The notes beneath the pieces were generated by a model. It did no database searches. It was not told the DNA's origin and saw nothing but the letters and a program-made list of their open reading frames with translations. This document shows positions 36,220 to 46,736 of a stretch of 64,000 nt of DNA, piece by piece. Location of the stretch: assembly GCA_963844175.1 (NCBI GenBank), contig CAWJNE010000016.1, forward strand, positions 71,460-135,459. Reading direction: 5' to 3'. Position 1 is the stretch's first letter. Every line of letters begins with the position of its first letter. The position numbers and the translations under genes were made by a program. This stretch comes from JALZMG01 sp963844175. Its GTDB lineage: Bacteria > Actinomycetota > Acidimicrobiia > Acidimicrobiales > Ilumatobacteraceae.

Positions 36220-37065
36220 ATGACAACACGTCGCTTCACGACCACCGTCGTCGGCTTCGGCGCACTGGCAGCATCGCTGATGGTGCTCCCAGGCGTGCTC
36301 GACGCGTCGTCACCACAGGGCGCAGGCGGGGGTGGGATCGAGCACTGGCGCCGGGTTGATGCGGAGTGCGCGACTGCCGGCTTTACGGGCACCATCGGCG
36401 CCACGGACGAGAGCCCGGGGATGCCGAATCCCGAGACGTGGCCCGTTCCAGGAGTCCCCGGCGCGACGATCACGTGCGATCTACTCCGACGAGGACGTGA
36501 AGGCGAGTTCCATACGGTCACGGTGACCTCCAACGGTGACATCACCATCGTCGGCATCATCGCCAAGGCGGGACAAGAGGAGGTCGTCCGATGCCAGCGG
36601 ACCGCCATTCGTCGCGACGACGGAGCAGGGGATCTCGCACGTCACCGTCTGCTACACGACTGGGCCACGACGACCACGACGACGATCCCGGCGACCACGA
36701 CGACGATCCCGGCGACCACGACGACGATCCCGGCGACCACGACGACGATCCCGGCGACCACGACGACGATCCCGGCGACGACCACGACGAGCATCTCGCC
36801 GACCACGTCGATCGCCGCGACGACCACCACGGCCGCCGCGACCACCACCACGGCTGCTGAGACGACGACGACCGCCGCCAACGAGTCGACGACCACGGCG
36901 CCGCCGACGACGGGTGCCTCCACCACGACGATCCTGCCGCCGCCGAACACCGGCACGCTGCCGAACACCGGTAGCGGCGGAAGCTCGAACGTGATCGCCA
37001 TCGCAGTGCTCGCCCTCCTCGGCGGCGCCCTGGCCCTGGTGATCGCCCGCCGCCGAGCCATCTGA
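36220..37065 (+). CDS. Secreted surface protein with IPATTTT repeats and LPNTG sorting signal
   Basis: 281 residues: signal peptide (FTTTVVGFGALAASLMVLPGVLDA), a folded region, a Thr-rich stalk with five IPATTTT units, then LPNTG, a hydrophobic helix and RRRAI. ATG 36220 has AAGGTGG upstream. The segment at about 36595-36660 reads as Arg-rich noise in this frame, while another frame gives DASGPPFVATTEQGISHVTVCYT, the sort of sequence expected just before the stalk. Two opposite indels probably shift the frame and shift it back. Same architecture as the gene upstream. Confidence 0.78.
   Translation: MTTRRFTTTVVGFGALAASLMVLPGVLDASSPQGAGGGGIEHWRRVDAECATAGFTGTIGATDESPGMPNPETWPVPGVPGATITCDLLRRGREGEFHTVTVTSNGDITIVGIIAKAGQEEVVRCQRTAIRRDDGAGDLARHRLLHDWATTTTTTIPATTTTIPATTTTIPATTTTIPATTTTIPATTTTSISPTTSIAATTTTAAATTTTAAETTTTAANESTTTAPPTTGASTTTILPPPNTGTLPNTGSGGSSNVIAIAVLALLGGALALVIARRRAI
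36671..36783 (+). repeat. In-frame 21-bp tandem repeats (IPATTTT stalk)
   Basis: Five near-identical copies of a 21-base unit containing ATCCCGGCGACCACGACGAC encode IPATTTT. This is a cell-wall-spanning stalk rather than a non-coding array. Confidence 0.85.
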
Positions 37066-37070
37066 TCGAC

Positions 37071-37104
37071 CGGTCGGTGGGCCTCCCACCAGGCCCACCG
37101 ACCG
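37071..37104 (+). terminator. Strong hairpin after the second surface protein gene
   Basis: CGGTCGGTGGGCCT (37071-37084) and AGGCCCACCGACCG (37091-37104) pair perfectly over 14 bases with a six-base loop, five bases after the stop codon. This is the strongest simple stem seen in the window. Confidence 0.8.
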
Positions 37105-37140
37105 TCGAATCTCCCGGACGCCGAGTACGTTCGTCCGGCG

Positions 37141-37554
37141 GTGGATGACGTCGTCTCGATCGTCGAGCAGCTCGACCTCGAACCCGGCACCTGCGGGTTC
37201 ATGGGGCCGACCTACGTCGGCGCTCACGGCGCGGCGCTGTACTTCCTGATCACGCCGGACCGGCCGGGCCACGTGCACCAGCTCGACGCCGACCAGGTGT
37301 ACCACCACTACGACGGCGCCCCGCTCGACGTCGTGTTCCTCACCGCCGCCGGCCCGCAGCTGCACACGCTCGGCCACTTCGGCGACGAGGGCTGCGTGCC
37401 CCAGCTGATCGTGCCGGCCGGGACGGTGCACGGTTCGCGCACCCGAGGTCCCTACACGCTCGCCTGCACCACGTCGTTCTCCGCCGAGCGCCCCGAGGCG
37501 ACGGCGGCGACGACTGAGGAGCTGGCCGCCGTCGGCGCCCTCGGCTTCAGCTGA
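37141..37554 (+). CDS. Cupin_5 (DUF985) family protein
   Basis: 137 residues with a single cupin barrel: GAALYFLITPDRPGHVHQLDADQVYHHYDGAPLDVVFL supplies the metal-binding His pair and Glu/Gln positions, and CVPQLIVPAGTVHGSRT closes it. DUF985 members are small metal-binding proteins of unknown role. The GTG at 37141 is preceded by TACGTT nine bases upstream, so translation may be leaderless. It follows the strong terminator and therefore begins a new transcript. Confidence 0.8.
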   Translation: MDDVVSIVEQLDLEPGTCGFMGPTYVGAHGAALYFLITPDRPGHVHQLDADQVYHHYDGAPLDVVFLTAAGPQLHTLGHFGDEGCVPQLIVPAGTVHGSRTRGPYTLACTTSFSAERPEATAATTEELAAVGALGFS

Positions 37555-37712
37555 CGCCCGAGCCGACGACCCGCCGCGGTCGCCGCCCGGCAATCGCGGC
37601 CAGACGGCGCGAGCGCCCGTGCCATGCTCGGGCCACGTACCAGCAGCTCTTCGTCACGGACACCACGCCGAGCCCGCGGTTCCCCATCTACTGCCGCGGC
37701 AACGTCGGCGAG

Positions 37713-39350
37713 GTGTTCCCGAACGTAATGACGCCGATGACGGCGTCGCTGTTCAGCGTCAGCGCAGCCCGCGGCCAGGCACGGGCCGTCCTCGAGTTCG
37801 GGATGGCGTCCAGGTCCCACCTCGAGGGTCAGGACTCGGTGCTCACCGGCGTGTTCGGCGGCTACCTCTACGGCAACCTGTCGCTCGGCCGCGTCGCCGC
37901 GGCGCGCGTGCCGGCGATGTCGGTGGCCGACATCGATCGCGAGCTGTTCGGCGTCACCGACGCGCCGCAGCATCGGCGACAGCGCGGCGAGCGCAGCGCG
38001 CTGGGGACGTTGCGCGGGCTGCGCCAGGTGACGCGGTCGCTGCTGCGCAGCGATCGGGCTGCCGCACCGGCGCGCGCCGACCGCGCCGACATCGCCGCAT
38101 GGCTCGCCAACCTCCCATCGGCCGAGTCCGCCGACGACGCCACCCTGGTCGCCCGCGTCGATGGCGTGCAGACGTGGATCGAGCGGATGATGTATCAACT
38201 GCTCCACGTCAGCGCGATGTCCGGCGTCACGCGCAGCGTCCTCGAACGGCTCGTCGCCCGGTTCGACGAGCCCGGGCTGGTCAACGTGCTGACCGCCGGC
38301 CTCGGAACGATCGAGTCGGCGCTCCCGGCGAACGAGCTCTGGCAGCTCGGGAGGACGGTCCTCGCCTCGCCGTCCCTGACGGCGCAGTTCGACGAGCGCG
38401 GGCCCGACCTCGAGCAGCGGCTGCGCGCCGACCCGGCGGCGCGGGCGTTCGTCGGCGCCTTCGATGCCTTCCTCGCCGCGCACGGAGCCCGGGGTCCCGA
38501 CGAGTGGGAACTGGCCTCGCCGACGTGGGGCAGCGATCCGTCGATCGCGCTCGCCGCGATCGACAAGCTGCGGCACGCCCCGACAGGGCGCGATCCCGCC
38601 ATCGCATCGATGCTGCTGGCCGGTGACCGCGAGCGGCGCATCGCCGAGGTCCGGGCCGACCTCGGCGTCGGCCAGCGCGGTCTCTTCGATCGCGCCGTCC
38701 GGGCGACCGCCTTGTTCGCCGCCGAGCGTGAGGCCACCAAGGCGGCCTTCGTGCGGGCGCTGGAGCCTTCACGTCGGGCCCTTGCCGAGCTGGCCCGGCG
38801 GATCGACCTCGCACGCGAGGACCTGTTCATGGTCACGATCGACGAGCTCCCTGACCTGCTCGCTGACCCGTCGGCGTTCTCCGCCCAGATCGACGAGCGG
38901 CGCCGGCGGCGCGACCTCCTCCAGGCGGGTGTGCCGCCGTTCTGGTTCGAGGGTCAGTTGGCGCCACCGGAGACCTGGCCGCGCCGGACCGCGCAGGCGG
39001 CACCGGACGACAGCCCACGGGAGCTGCACGGGATGGGCGTCTGCCCGGGCACGGCCAGTGGGTTCGCCCGAGTGGTGATCGATCCTGCCGATCCGCGAGA
39101 CCTCGGCCCCGATGATGTGCTGGTCGCACCGATCACCGATCCGGCGTGGACCCCGCTCTTCCTCGCCGTCGCCGCCGTCGTCGTCGACGTGGGCGCCCAG
39201 CAGAGCCACGCCGCGATCGTCGCCCGGGAGCTCGGCATCCCCGCCGTCGTCAGCGTCACCGGTGCCTCACGCACCATCGCCGACGGCACCCGGCTCACCG
39301 TCGACGGTGACCGCGGCATCGTGATCGTCCACGGACGGTCCGTCGGCTGA
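37713..39350 (+). CDS. PEP-utilising swivel (phosphohistidine) domain protein without an ATP-grasp domain
   Basis: At least 545 residues. The C-terminal swivel domain (about 430-545) has GMGVCPGTASGFARVV, DPAWTPLF and the phosphohistidine motif GAQQSHAAIVARELGIPAVV; the rest is helical and resembles the region next to the swivel domain in PEP-synthase-like and rifampin phosphotransferase-like proteins. The ATP-grasp domain is missing. Coding signal continues upstream of the first possible start: FVTDTTPSPRFPIYCRGNVGEVFPNV is readable from about 37638, but no ATG, GTG or TTG is in that frame. A lost start through an indel or an unusual start codon is likely. It overlaps the convergent BVMO gene by 84 bases. 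Confidence 0.75.
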   Translation: MFPNVMTPMTASLFSVSAARGQARAVLEFGMASRSHLEGQDSVLTGVFGGYLYGNLSLGRVAAARVPAMSVADIDRELFGVTDAPQHRRQRGERSALGTLRGLRQVTRSLLRSDRAAAPARADRADIAAWLANLPSAESADDATLVARVDGVQTWIERMMYQLLHVSAMSGVTRSVLERLVARFDEPGLVNVLTAGLGTIESALPANELWQLGRTVLASPSLTAQFDERGPDLEQRLRADPAARAFVGAFDAFLAAHGARGPDEWELASPTWGSDPSIALAAIDKLRHAPTGRDPAIASMLLAGDRERRIAEVRADLGVGQRGLFDRAVRATALFAAEREATKAAFVRALEPSRRALAELARRIDLAREDLFMVTIDELPDLLADPSAFSAQIDERRRRRDLLQAGVPPFWFEGQLAPPETWPRRTAQAAPDDSPRELHGMGVCPGTASGFARVVIDPADPRDLGPDDVLVAPITDPAWTPLFLAVAAVVVDVGAQQSHAAIVARELGIPAVVSVTGASRTIADGTRLTVDGDRGIVIVHGRSVG

Positions 39351-41180
39351 GTCGCCGACGGCAGGAGCTCGACGGAACGTCAGACCGTCGAACTCGCCCG
39401 ATCGGCGCCAGCCGTCGAGGTACTGGAAGAACGCCGATGCACCGTGGGGGTACCCGACGAACAGCTTCGCCGCCGGCCCCCGGTCCTGCCCCTCGTTGTT
39501 GTAGTAGCCGGGTGTGCAGTCGGGTGAGCCGATCAGCGAACCGGGGCCGGTCAGCAGCAGCTCGATCCACGCATCCTCGGCCGGCTTGGTCACCTCCACC
39601 ACGTCGGCGCCTTCGTCGAGGGCGTGCCGCACGATGGTGGCGATCGTGCACGCGGACTCCGTCAGGTTGTGGGGCACGTTGGAGATCAGGTTGCCCCCCT
39701 GCGTCGGCTGGACGATGAACAGGTTGGGGAAGCCGTGTACGTGGATGCCGTGGAGCGTGCGCATGCCGTCGATCCAGTACTCCGACAATCGCCGACCGTC
39801 CCGACCCACCGGGTCGTAGCCGGCGCGGCGCGTGTACTCCGTTCCGACCTCGAAGCCGGAGGCGTAGATGATGCAGTCGAGCCCGTAGTGCCGGCCGGCG
39901 GCGACCACGCCCGTCTCCGTGATGCGCTCGACGCCCTGACCGTCGGTGTCGACGAGGTACGTGCCCGGCTCGTTGAAGGCTTGGAGGTAGGTGTCGTGGA
40001 AGCACGGCCGTTTGCACAGCTGCCGGTACCACGCCTTCAGCCGCTGCGCCGTCTCGGCGTCGCGCACGATCGAGTCGACCCGGGCCCGGATCTCCTCCAT
40101 CTTCTCGAAGTCAGAGTCCTCGAACGCCCCCATCATCTTCTCGGGCGTCATGTCCTCCGCCGGCAGCGCCATGATCCGCGACCTGATACGTCGGGCGAGG
40201 TCGGTCCAGCCATCCTTCACCAGATCCTCCTCGGCGAACCCGCCGGCCTGGTTGGCCGTGAAGTTCTCGAGCCAGCGCTGCTGCCAGCCGGCGGACGCCA
40301 TCTCGGCGAACCACTCCGGGTCGGTCGGCTCGTTGGCGCGCACGTCGACCGATGACGGGGTGCGCTGGAACACGTAGAGCTCCTGTGCGGCGACGGCCAG
40401 GTGAGGCACGCACTGCACGGCGGTGGCACCCGTTCCGATGATGCCGACGCGCTTGCCGGCCAGCCGGTCCATCGGCGCGCCCGACGGGTCGCCGCCGGTG
40501 TAGTCGTAGTCCCAGCGGCTGGTGTGGAACGAGTGCCCGCGAAAGGACTCCAGTCCGGGGATGCCGGGCAGCTTCGGGACGTGCAGCGGCCCGGTGCCCA
40601 TGCCGAGGAAGCGGGCCGTGAACTCGTCACCACGATTGGTCCGCACGATCCACCGCGACCGCGCGGCGTCCCACTCGAGCCCGGTCACCTCCGTGTGGAA
40701 CAGCGCCCGGTCGTAGAGGTCGAAATGCTTCCCGATCCGCCGGCAGTGCTCGAGGATCTCCGGCGCATGGGCGTACTTCTCGGACGGCATGTGGCCCGTC
40801 TCTTCGAGCAGGGGCATGTAGACGAACGAGGCGGTGTCGCACTGCGCGCCGGGATAGCGGTTCCAGTACCACGTGCCGCCGAAGTCCCCACCCTTCTCGA
40901 TGATCCTGACGTCGTCGACGCCCGCTTCCTTCAGGCGGGCGCCGGTGACGAGGCCGGCGAACCCACCCCCGATGAACGCCACCGTCACGTCGTCGGTGAC
41001 GGGCGGGCGTTCGGTGATCGGGGTGTAGGGATCGTCCAGGTAATGGGCGAGCTGGCCGGCGAGCCGCACGTACTGGTCGTTGCCGTCGGAGCGCAGCCGC
41101 TTGTCGCGCTCGCGGCGGTACTTCGCCTTCAGCGCATCCTTGTCGATGGGGGCGATCGGCGCGGCGTCAGTGTCGGTCAT
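39267..41180 (-). CDS. Flavin-containing monooxygenase, Baeyer-Villiger type
   Basis: 637 residues. FAD-binding AFIGGGFAGLVTGARL, the BVMO fingerprint FRGHSFHTSRWDY and NADPH-binding VGIIGTGATAVQCVPHL are all present in order. Such enzymes insert oxygen next to a ketone, turning steroids, cyclic ketones or others into esters. The N-terminal extension of about 70 residues before the FAD site is typical of the steroid/cyclododecanone-type group. ATG 41180; the next gene is divergent. The 3' end overlaps the PEP-swivel gene by 84 bases on the opposite strand. Confidence 0.9.
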   Translation of the reverse strand: MTDTDAAPIAPIDKDALKAKYRRERDKRLRSDGNDQYVRLAGQLAHYLDDPYTPITERPPVTDDVTVAFIGGGFAGLVTGARLKEAGVDDVRIIEKGGDFGGTWYWNRYPGAQCDTASFVYMPLLEETGHMPSEKYAHAPEILEHCRRIGKHFDLYDRALFHTEVTGLEWDAARSRWIVRTNRGDEFTARFLGMGTGPLHVPKLPGIPGLESFRGHSFHTSRWDYDYTGGDPSGAPMDRLAGKRVGIIGTGATAVQCVPHLAVAAQELYVFQRTPSSVDVRANEPTDPEWFAEMASAGWQQRWLENFTANQAGGFAEEDLVKDGWTDLARRIRSRIMALPAEDMTPEKMMGAFEDSDFEKMEEIRARVDSIVRDAETAQRLKAWYRQLCKRPCFHDTYLQAFNEPGTYLVDTDGQGVERITETGVVAAGRHYGLDCIIYASGFEVGTEYTRRAGYDPVGRDGRRLSEYWIDGMRTLHGIHVHGFPNLFIVQPTQGGNLISNVPHNLTESACTIATIVRHALDEGADVVEVTKPAEDAWIELLLTGPGSLIGSPDCTPGYYNNEGQDRGPAAKLFVGYPHGASAFFQYLDGWRRSGEFDGLTFRRAPAVGDSADGPSVDDHDAAVTVDGEPGAVGDGA

Positions 41181-41390
41181 CGGCCGTCTCGATAGCAGGA
41201 TTCTGCGCTGCTTGACAACGGCGGGGCGGAGGCAACGTCACTGCCCGCCACGACGACGCGACCAGGCGGGTCGCGAGCGGGTGGCGGTCGAGGCCCGCCC
41301 GTCGTGACGACGGCGTCAGCCGGGTCGCCGGCGACTGGGACTCAACTAGCTTTCGGTCGTGCCGTTGCGCCGGCACGTGAGGGGGACACG

Positions 41391-43481
41391 ATGACGATCG
41401 ACCTTGCGGACCTTCCGGTCCGGTCACCCGCACAGTTGCGCTCGTTCGTTGCGGGCCAACGAGTCGGCGCGCTGCGCCGTCCGTCCGACGTCGCCGAAGC
41501 GAACCCACCGGAGGACAGCGGCGACGACTACTGGCGCTTTCTGCGGCGCCGCGCGGCCCTCGAGGGAACATGCCTCCTCTACCAGACCTACGACGCTTCC
41601 GGTGACGAGAACGACTGGAACCTCAACATCGCGCCAGATGCCGCACACGCGTGGATGCTCGACCCCGGCCTGCTCGTCGCGCTCGCTGCAGCATCTGGAT
41701 CATCCGAGCCGATCGATCTCGGCGAGATCAAGCGCTTCCACGGAGTGCCGGTGATCGAATGTGAGCTGTCGCCCGACGACGCGCTCCACGGCGAATTCGC
41801 CGAGAACGGGTTGCCGATCGGTCCGGGAGAAGCCGGCGGAGCTGGAGGCGAGAACCAAGGCCAGGGACCGACCTGCGCCGTCGTGGGCGTCTATGGCGTG
41901 TTCTGTGGCGACTTCGGCCACGGTGGCCGCCCTGAGATCCACCCCTTCGATGCGTTCTGGCGCCGCTATCACCAGCCGACGTCGAGCCGTATCAATTGGG
42001 ACCTCGGTGTCTTCCAGGACGACTCCAACCGATTCAACAGCGATTGGTCGAAGCCGCCGATCGACGTCGAGCTGAGCGTGCCGTTCTGCCTCGACTTCCC
42101 CGTCACGCTGGCCCGCCCGACGACCGTCGAGGTGGAGTTCGTGCTGCGCAAGAGCCCGCGCTGCGGTCGCGTCGCCAAGAACACCGCGACGAACGGGGTG
42201 GCGTCGGTGTCGGAGGTCTTCACCGGTCGAACCACGGGCCTGGGACGAGGACTGAACCGTCTCTCGGTCGCCGTCCGAGACGAGACCGGGCTGGCCGGGC
42301 AACCGTTCCGGCTCGCCATCACCGACGTACACCGGACCTCCTCGGGAGGACGCCTGCCACTGAGACGATCGGTCTGGCTGTCGGGCACGCTCGCGATTCG
42401 GGTTTCCGTCGGTCAGGACGGGTTCGCGTACTGGAACGTCAGCGGGCCGAACAGCACTTCCGCCGCCAACGCCCCCGACTCCGACGAGGTCGTGATCGGT
42501 CCCGTCGAGCCAGTCGCGGTGTCGCAGCCCGCGCCCGCCACCCGGCGAGCGCCCGATCCGTCCATCCGCCTGGTGGATGTTCGATCAGCTCCACGGGAGC
42601 AGTTCAGCGTGGTCGTCGTCCACGACGCCGGCGACGGCCGGCGTGTGGAGGCGATCGCCCGCCCACGGCACGAGGCGCTCATGGACCTCGGCGACCGCCA
42701 GATCTCGTTGGGGTCCTTCGACCTGTTTGCTCGGGCCCGGCCGACACGGCAGCGAGACGCGGACACGACGACCTCCTCGGTCCGGCGCGACGTGTCTGCG
42801 GCGATCGCCGAGCTCGGAGATGTCGCGTTGGCGAACCGGCTCAGACCCGTGATCGCCGACCTGGAGGTGGACGATGTCGTGCGCTTCGAGGTGATCGCCC
42901 GGTGCGCGCCGTATCGGAACGGAGCGGTGTTCGGGGAGGAGCGCTCGCCCTTGTCCGACATCCTCACGGCAGGACTGAACGACTCCGAGATCGATCTCAC
43001 GCTGCGCGTCGGGTCGCCGGCTGGGTCTGCACGCACGGAGATCACCGGTGGCGAAGGGATGGCCGGGGTGGCAACGCTCGAAGCACCGATCCGCCGTTCG
43101 CCGCGAGGGATCACTCGTGGAGTGCGCCTCGGCCCGTTCGGATCCGAACCGGTCAGTGTCGCGGTGGACGGCACAGTCGCCGGCCCGTCAGGCCTCACGA
43201 GCGACTTCCGTGCCCACGTCTGCAACTACCGCGTCGTGTCACCGCGGGCGTGGATCGAACAATCGATGACCACGTCGACCGCCGAGTGGGTCGAGCGGGC
43301 CGATCGGTTCGCCGCTGAGGCGCGACGGCACCCCAGCGACGACCGATTGAGCAAGGCTGGTGTGGCGGGTGTGGTCGCCGAGACATTGGGACGGCTCGAT
43401 GCCGCATCCTCCTGGAATGCCCTCCAGGTCGCCGGCGCCGCCAGTGTGATCGCTCGCGCCGAGCTCCTGATCGGCGTCTGA
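41391..43481 (+). CDS. Large protein of unknown family (696 residues)
   Basis: I do not recognise this protein. It has no signal peptide or membrane helix. The N-terminal third carries DYWRFLRRRAALEGTCLLYQ and GVYGVFCGDFGHGGRPEIHPFDAFWRRYH, whose His, Asp and EIHP residues could form a metal site, as seen in some uncharacterised bacterial proteins. The middle has several beta-rich segments with NWDLGVFQDDSNRFNSDWSKPP and VELSVPFCLDF; the C-terminus (AWIEQSMTTSTAEWVERADRFA) is helical. ATG 41391 has GAGGGGG eight bases upstream, and codon use matches neighbours, so it is a real gene. Confidence 0.75.
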   Translation: MTIDLADLPVRSPAQLRSFVAGQRVGALRRPSDVAEANPPEDSGDDYWRFLRRRAALEGTCLLYQTYDASGDENDWNLNIAPDAAHAWMLDPGLLVALAAASGSSEPIDLGEIKRFHGVPVIECELSPDDALHGEFAENGLPIGPGEAGGAGGENQGQGPTCAVVGVYGVFCGDFGHGGRPEIHPFDAFWRRYHQPTSSRINWDLGVFQDDSNRFNSDWSKPPIDVELSVPFCLDFPVTLARPTTVEVEFVLRKSPRCGRVAKNTATNGVASVSEVFTGRTTGLGRGLNRLSVAVRDETGLAGQPFRLAITDVHRTSSGGRLPLRRSVWLSGTLAIRVSVGQDGFAYWNVSGPNSTSAANAPDSDEVVIGPVEPVAVSQPAPATRRAPDPSIRLVDVRSAPREQFSVVVVHDAGDGRRVEAIARPRHEALMDLGDRQISLGSFDLFARARPTRQRDADTTTSSVRRDVSAAIAELGDVALANRLRPVIADLEVDDVVRFEVIARCAPYRNGAVFGEERSPLSDILTAGLNDSEIDLTLRVGSPAGSARTEITGGEGMAGVATLEAPIRRSPRGITRGVRLGPFGSEPVSVAVDGTVAGPSGLTSDFRAHVCNYRVVSPRAWIEQSMTTSTAEWVERADRFAAEARRHPSDDRLSKAGVAGVVAETLGRLDAASSWNALQVAGAASVIARAELLIGV

Positions 43482-43522
43482 ACGGCAACCGGTCAAGAGC
43501 CGGAACGGCGACGGGCGAGGAG

Positions 43523-45745
<2,223 letters not shown>

Positions 45746-45812
45746 GGCGGCTCCTGAGTCCTCATCGACACCGGGCTCGCCGGCGCACGCCCCGGGGTAG
45801 GGCATGCGGTCG

Positions 45813-45839
45813 TTACCCGTTCGCGCCCCCGTCGAATAC
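45813..45839 (-). promoter_or_regulatory. Candidate stress-sigma (SigB/SigF-like) promoter of the catalase gene
   Basis: On the minus strand GTATTC (45839-45834) is followed, after 15 bases, by GGGTAA (45818-45813). This approximates the actinobacterial GTTT-N15-GGGTA pattern and would give a leader of about 60 bases before the ATG at 45745. The nearby STAS and RsbU-like genes suggest that such a sigma system exists in this organism. Confidence 0.35.
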
Positions 45840-45947
45840 TCCCAGGGCGACAGACCTGCTCACGCCGGGCAGGTAACGTCTGGATCTCGGCGCAGTTCTC
45901 GCCAGGTGCTGACGAGGAACGCTCCCAGATCGGGTCGTCGACGCCGT

Positions 45948-46736
45948 TCAGTCGAGGAACGCGGCCAGCATCGGGACCAGCAGGTCGGCACGACGCGGCG
46001 CCTGCATGTGCGTCGTGCCCGGCAGGATCGCCAGTTGCGAGCCCGGGATCAGCGCCTGCATGACGGCAGCGTGCTCGTTGGTGGTGAAGTCGTGGTCGCC
46101 GATCACGATGAGCATGGGCGCGGTGATGCCGGCGAGCTGCTCGTCGGTCCAGCCGTCCCAACCGTTGAGCGAGGTCATCGAGCGCTCCGGCAGGTCGTCG
46201 AAGCGCTCGGGGTGCGGGGCGACCGCGGCGTAGGCGGCGGCCATCTCGGCGAAGTCCTGCTCGGTCGGCATCCGGGTCGACGTGGCGTACGTGCTCGGGT
46301 CGGCCAGATCCGGATGCATGCCCTCGGGGCGCACGCTGGCCGAGATCGGCACGACCGACAGCAGCCGATCGGGGTGGCTCACCGCCAGCTCGAGCGCCGT
46401 GCCGCCGCCCATGCTGTGACCCATCACGTGGGCGCGCTCGATGCCGAGGTGGTCGAGCAGGCCGACGACGTCGCTGGCGAGGTTGGCGTAGCGCAGGTCC
46501 CGATCGATGTCTGCGGTGCGGCCATGGGCCTGGAAGTCGACGCCGATCACCCGGTAGCGCTCCGTCAGCGCCGGGAGCACGGCGGCGAAGGTGAGCTCGA
46601 TCGTCATGACGCCGCCGTGCAACAGGACCAGCGGCGTCTCCCCGTCGCCGTGGAGCTCGTAGTACATGTGCAGGCCGTTGACGTCGACGTATCCGCTGTC
46701 CATGCCGATCTGACGGCACGGTTCCCCCGAACTCAT
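45948..46736 (-). CDS. Alpha/beta hydrolase
   Basis: 262 residues. Oxyanion loop LLHGGVMTIEL, nucleophile elbow MGHSMGGGTALELA, acid in VIGDHDF and His in PGTTHMQ form a complete alpha/beta hydrolase triad. Substrate unknown; esterase or lactonase is likely. The ATG at 46736 overlaps the glycosyltransferase stop (ATGA), so the two are coupled and probably act together, for instance in conjugating and releasing a small lipophilic compound under TetR control. The conserved fold starts near residue 20, so a later ATG (MDSGYVDV) is possible. Confidence 0.87.
   Translation of the reverse strand: MSSGEPCRQIGMDSGYVDVNGLHMYYELHGDGETPLVLLHGGVMTIELTFAAVLPALTERYRVIGVDFQAHGRTADIDRDLRYANLASDVVGLLDHLGIERAHVMGHSMGGGTALELAVSHPDRLLSVVPISASVRPEGMHPDLADPSTYATSTRMPTEQDFAEMAAAYAAVAPHPERFDDLPERSMTSLNGWDGWTDEQLAGITAPMLIVIGDHDFTTNEHAAVMQALIPGSQLAILPGTTHMQAPRRADLLVPMLAAFLD

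Noticed and set aside
36671..36783. Regular 21-bp repeats that could be taken for a CRISPR-like array
   Set aside because: The repeats are in frame, lack spacers and encode IPATTTT in a surface protein stalk. The same holds for the 18-bp repeats at 35705-35790.
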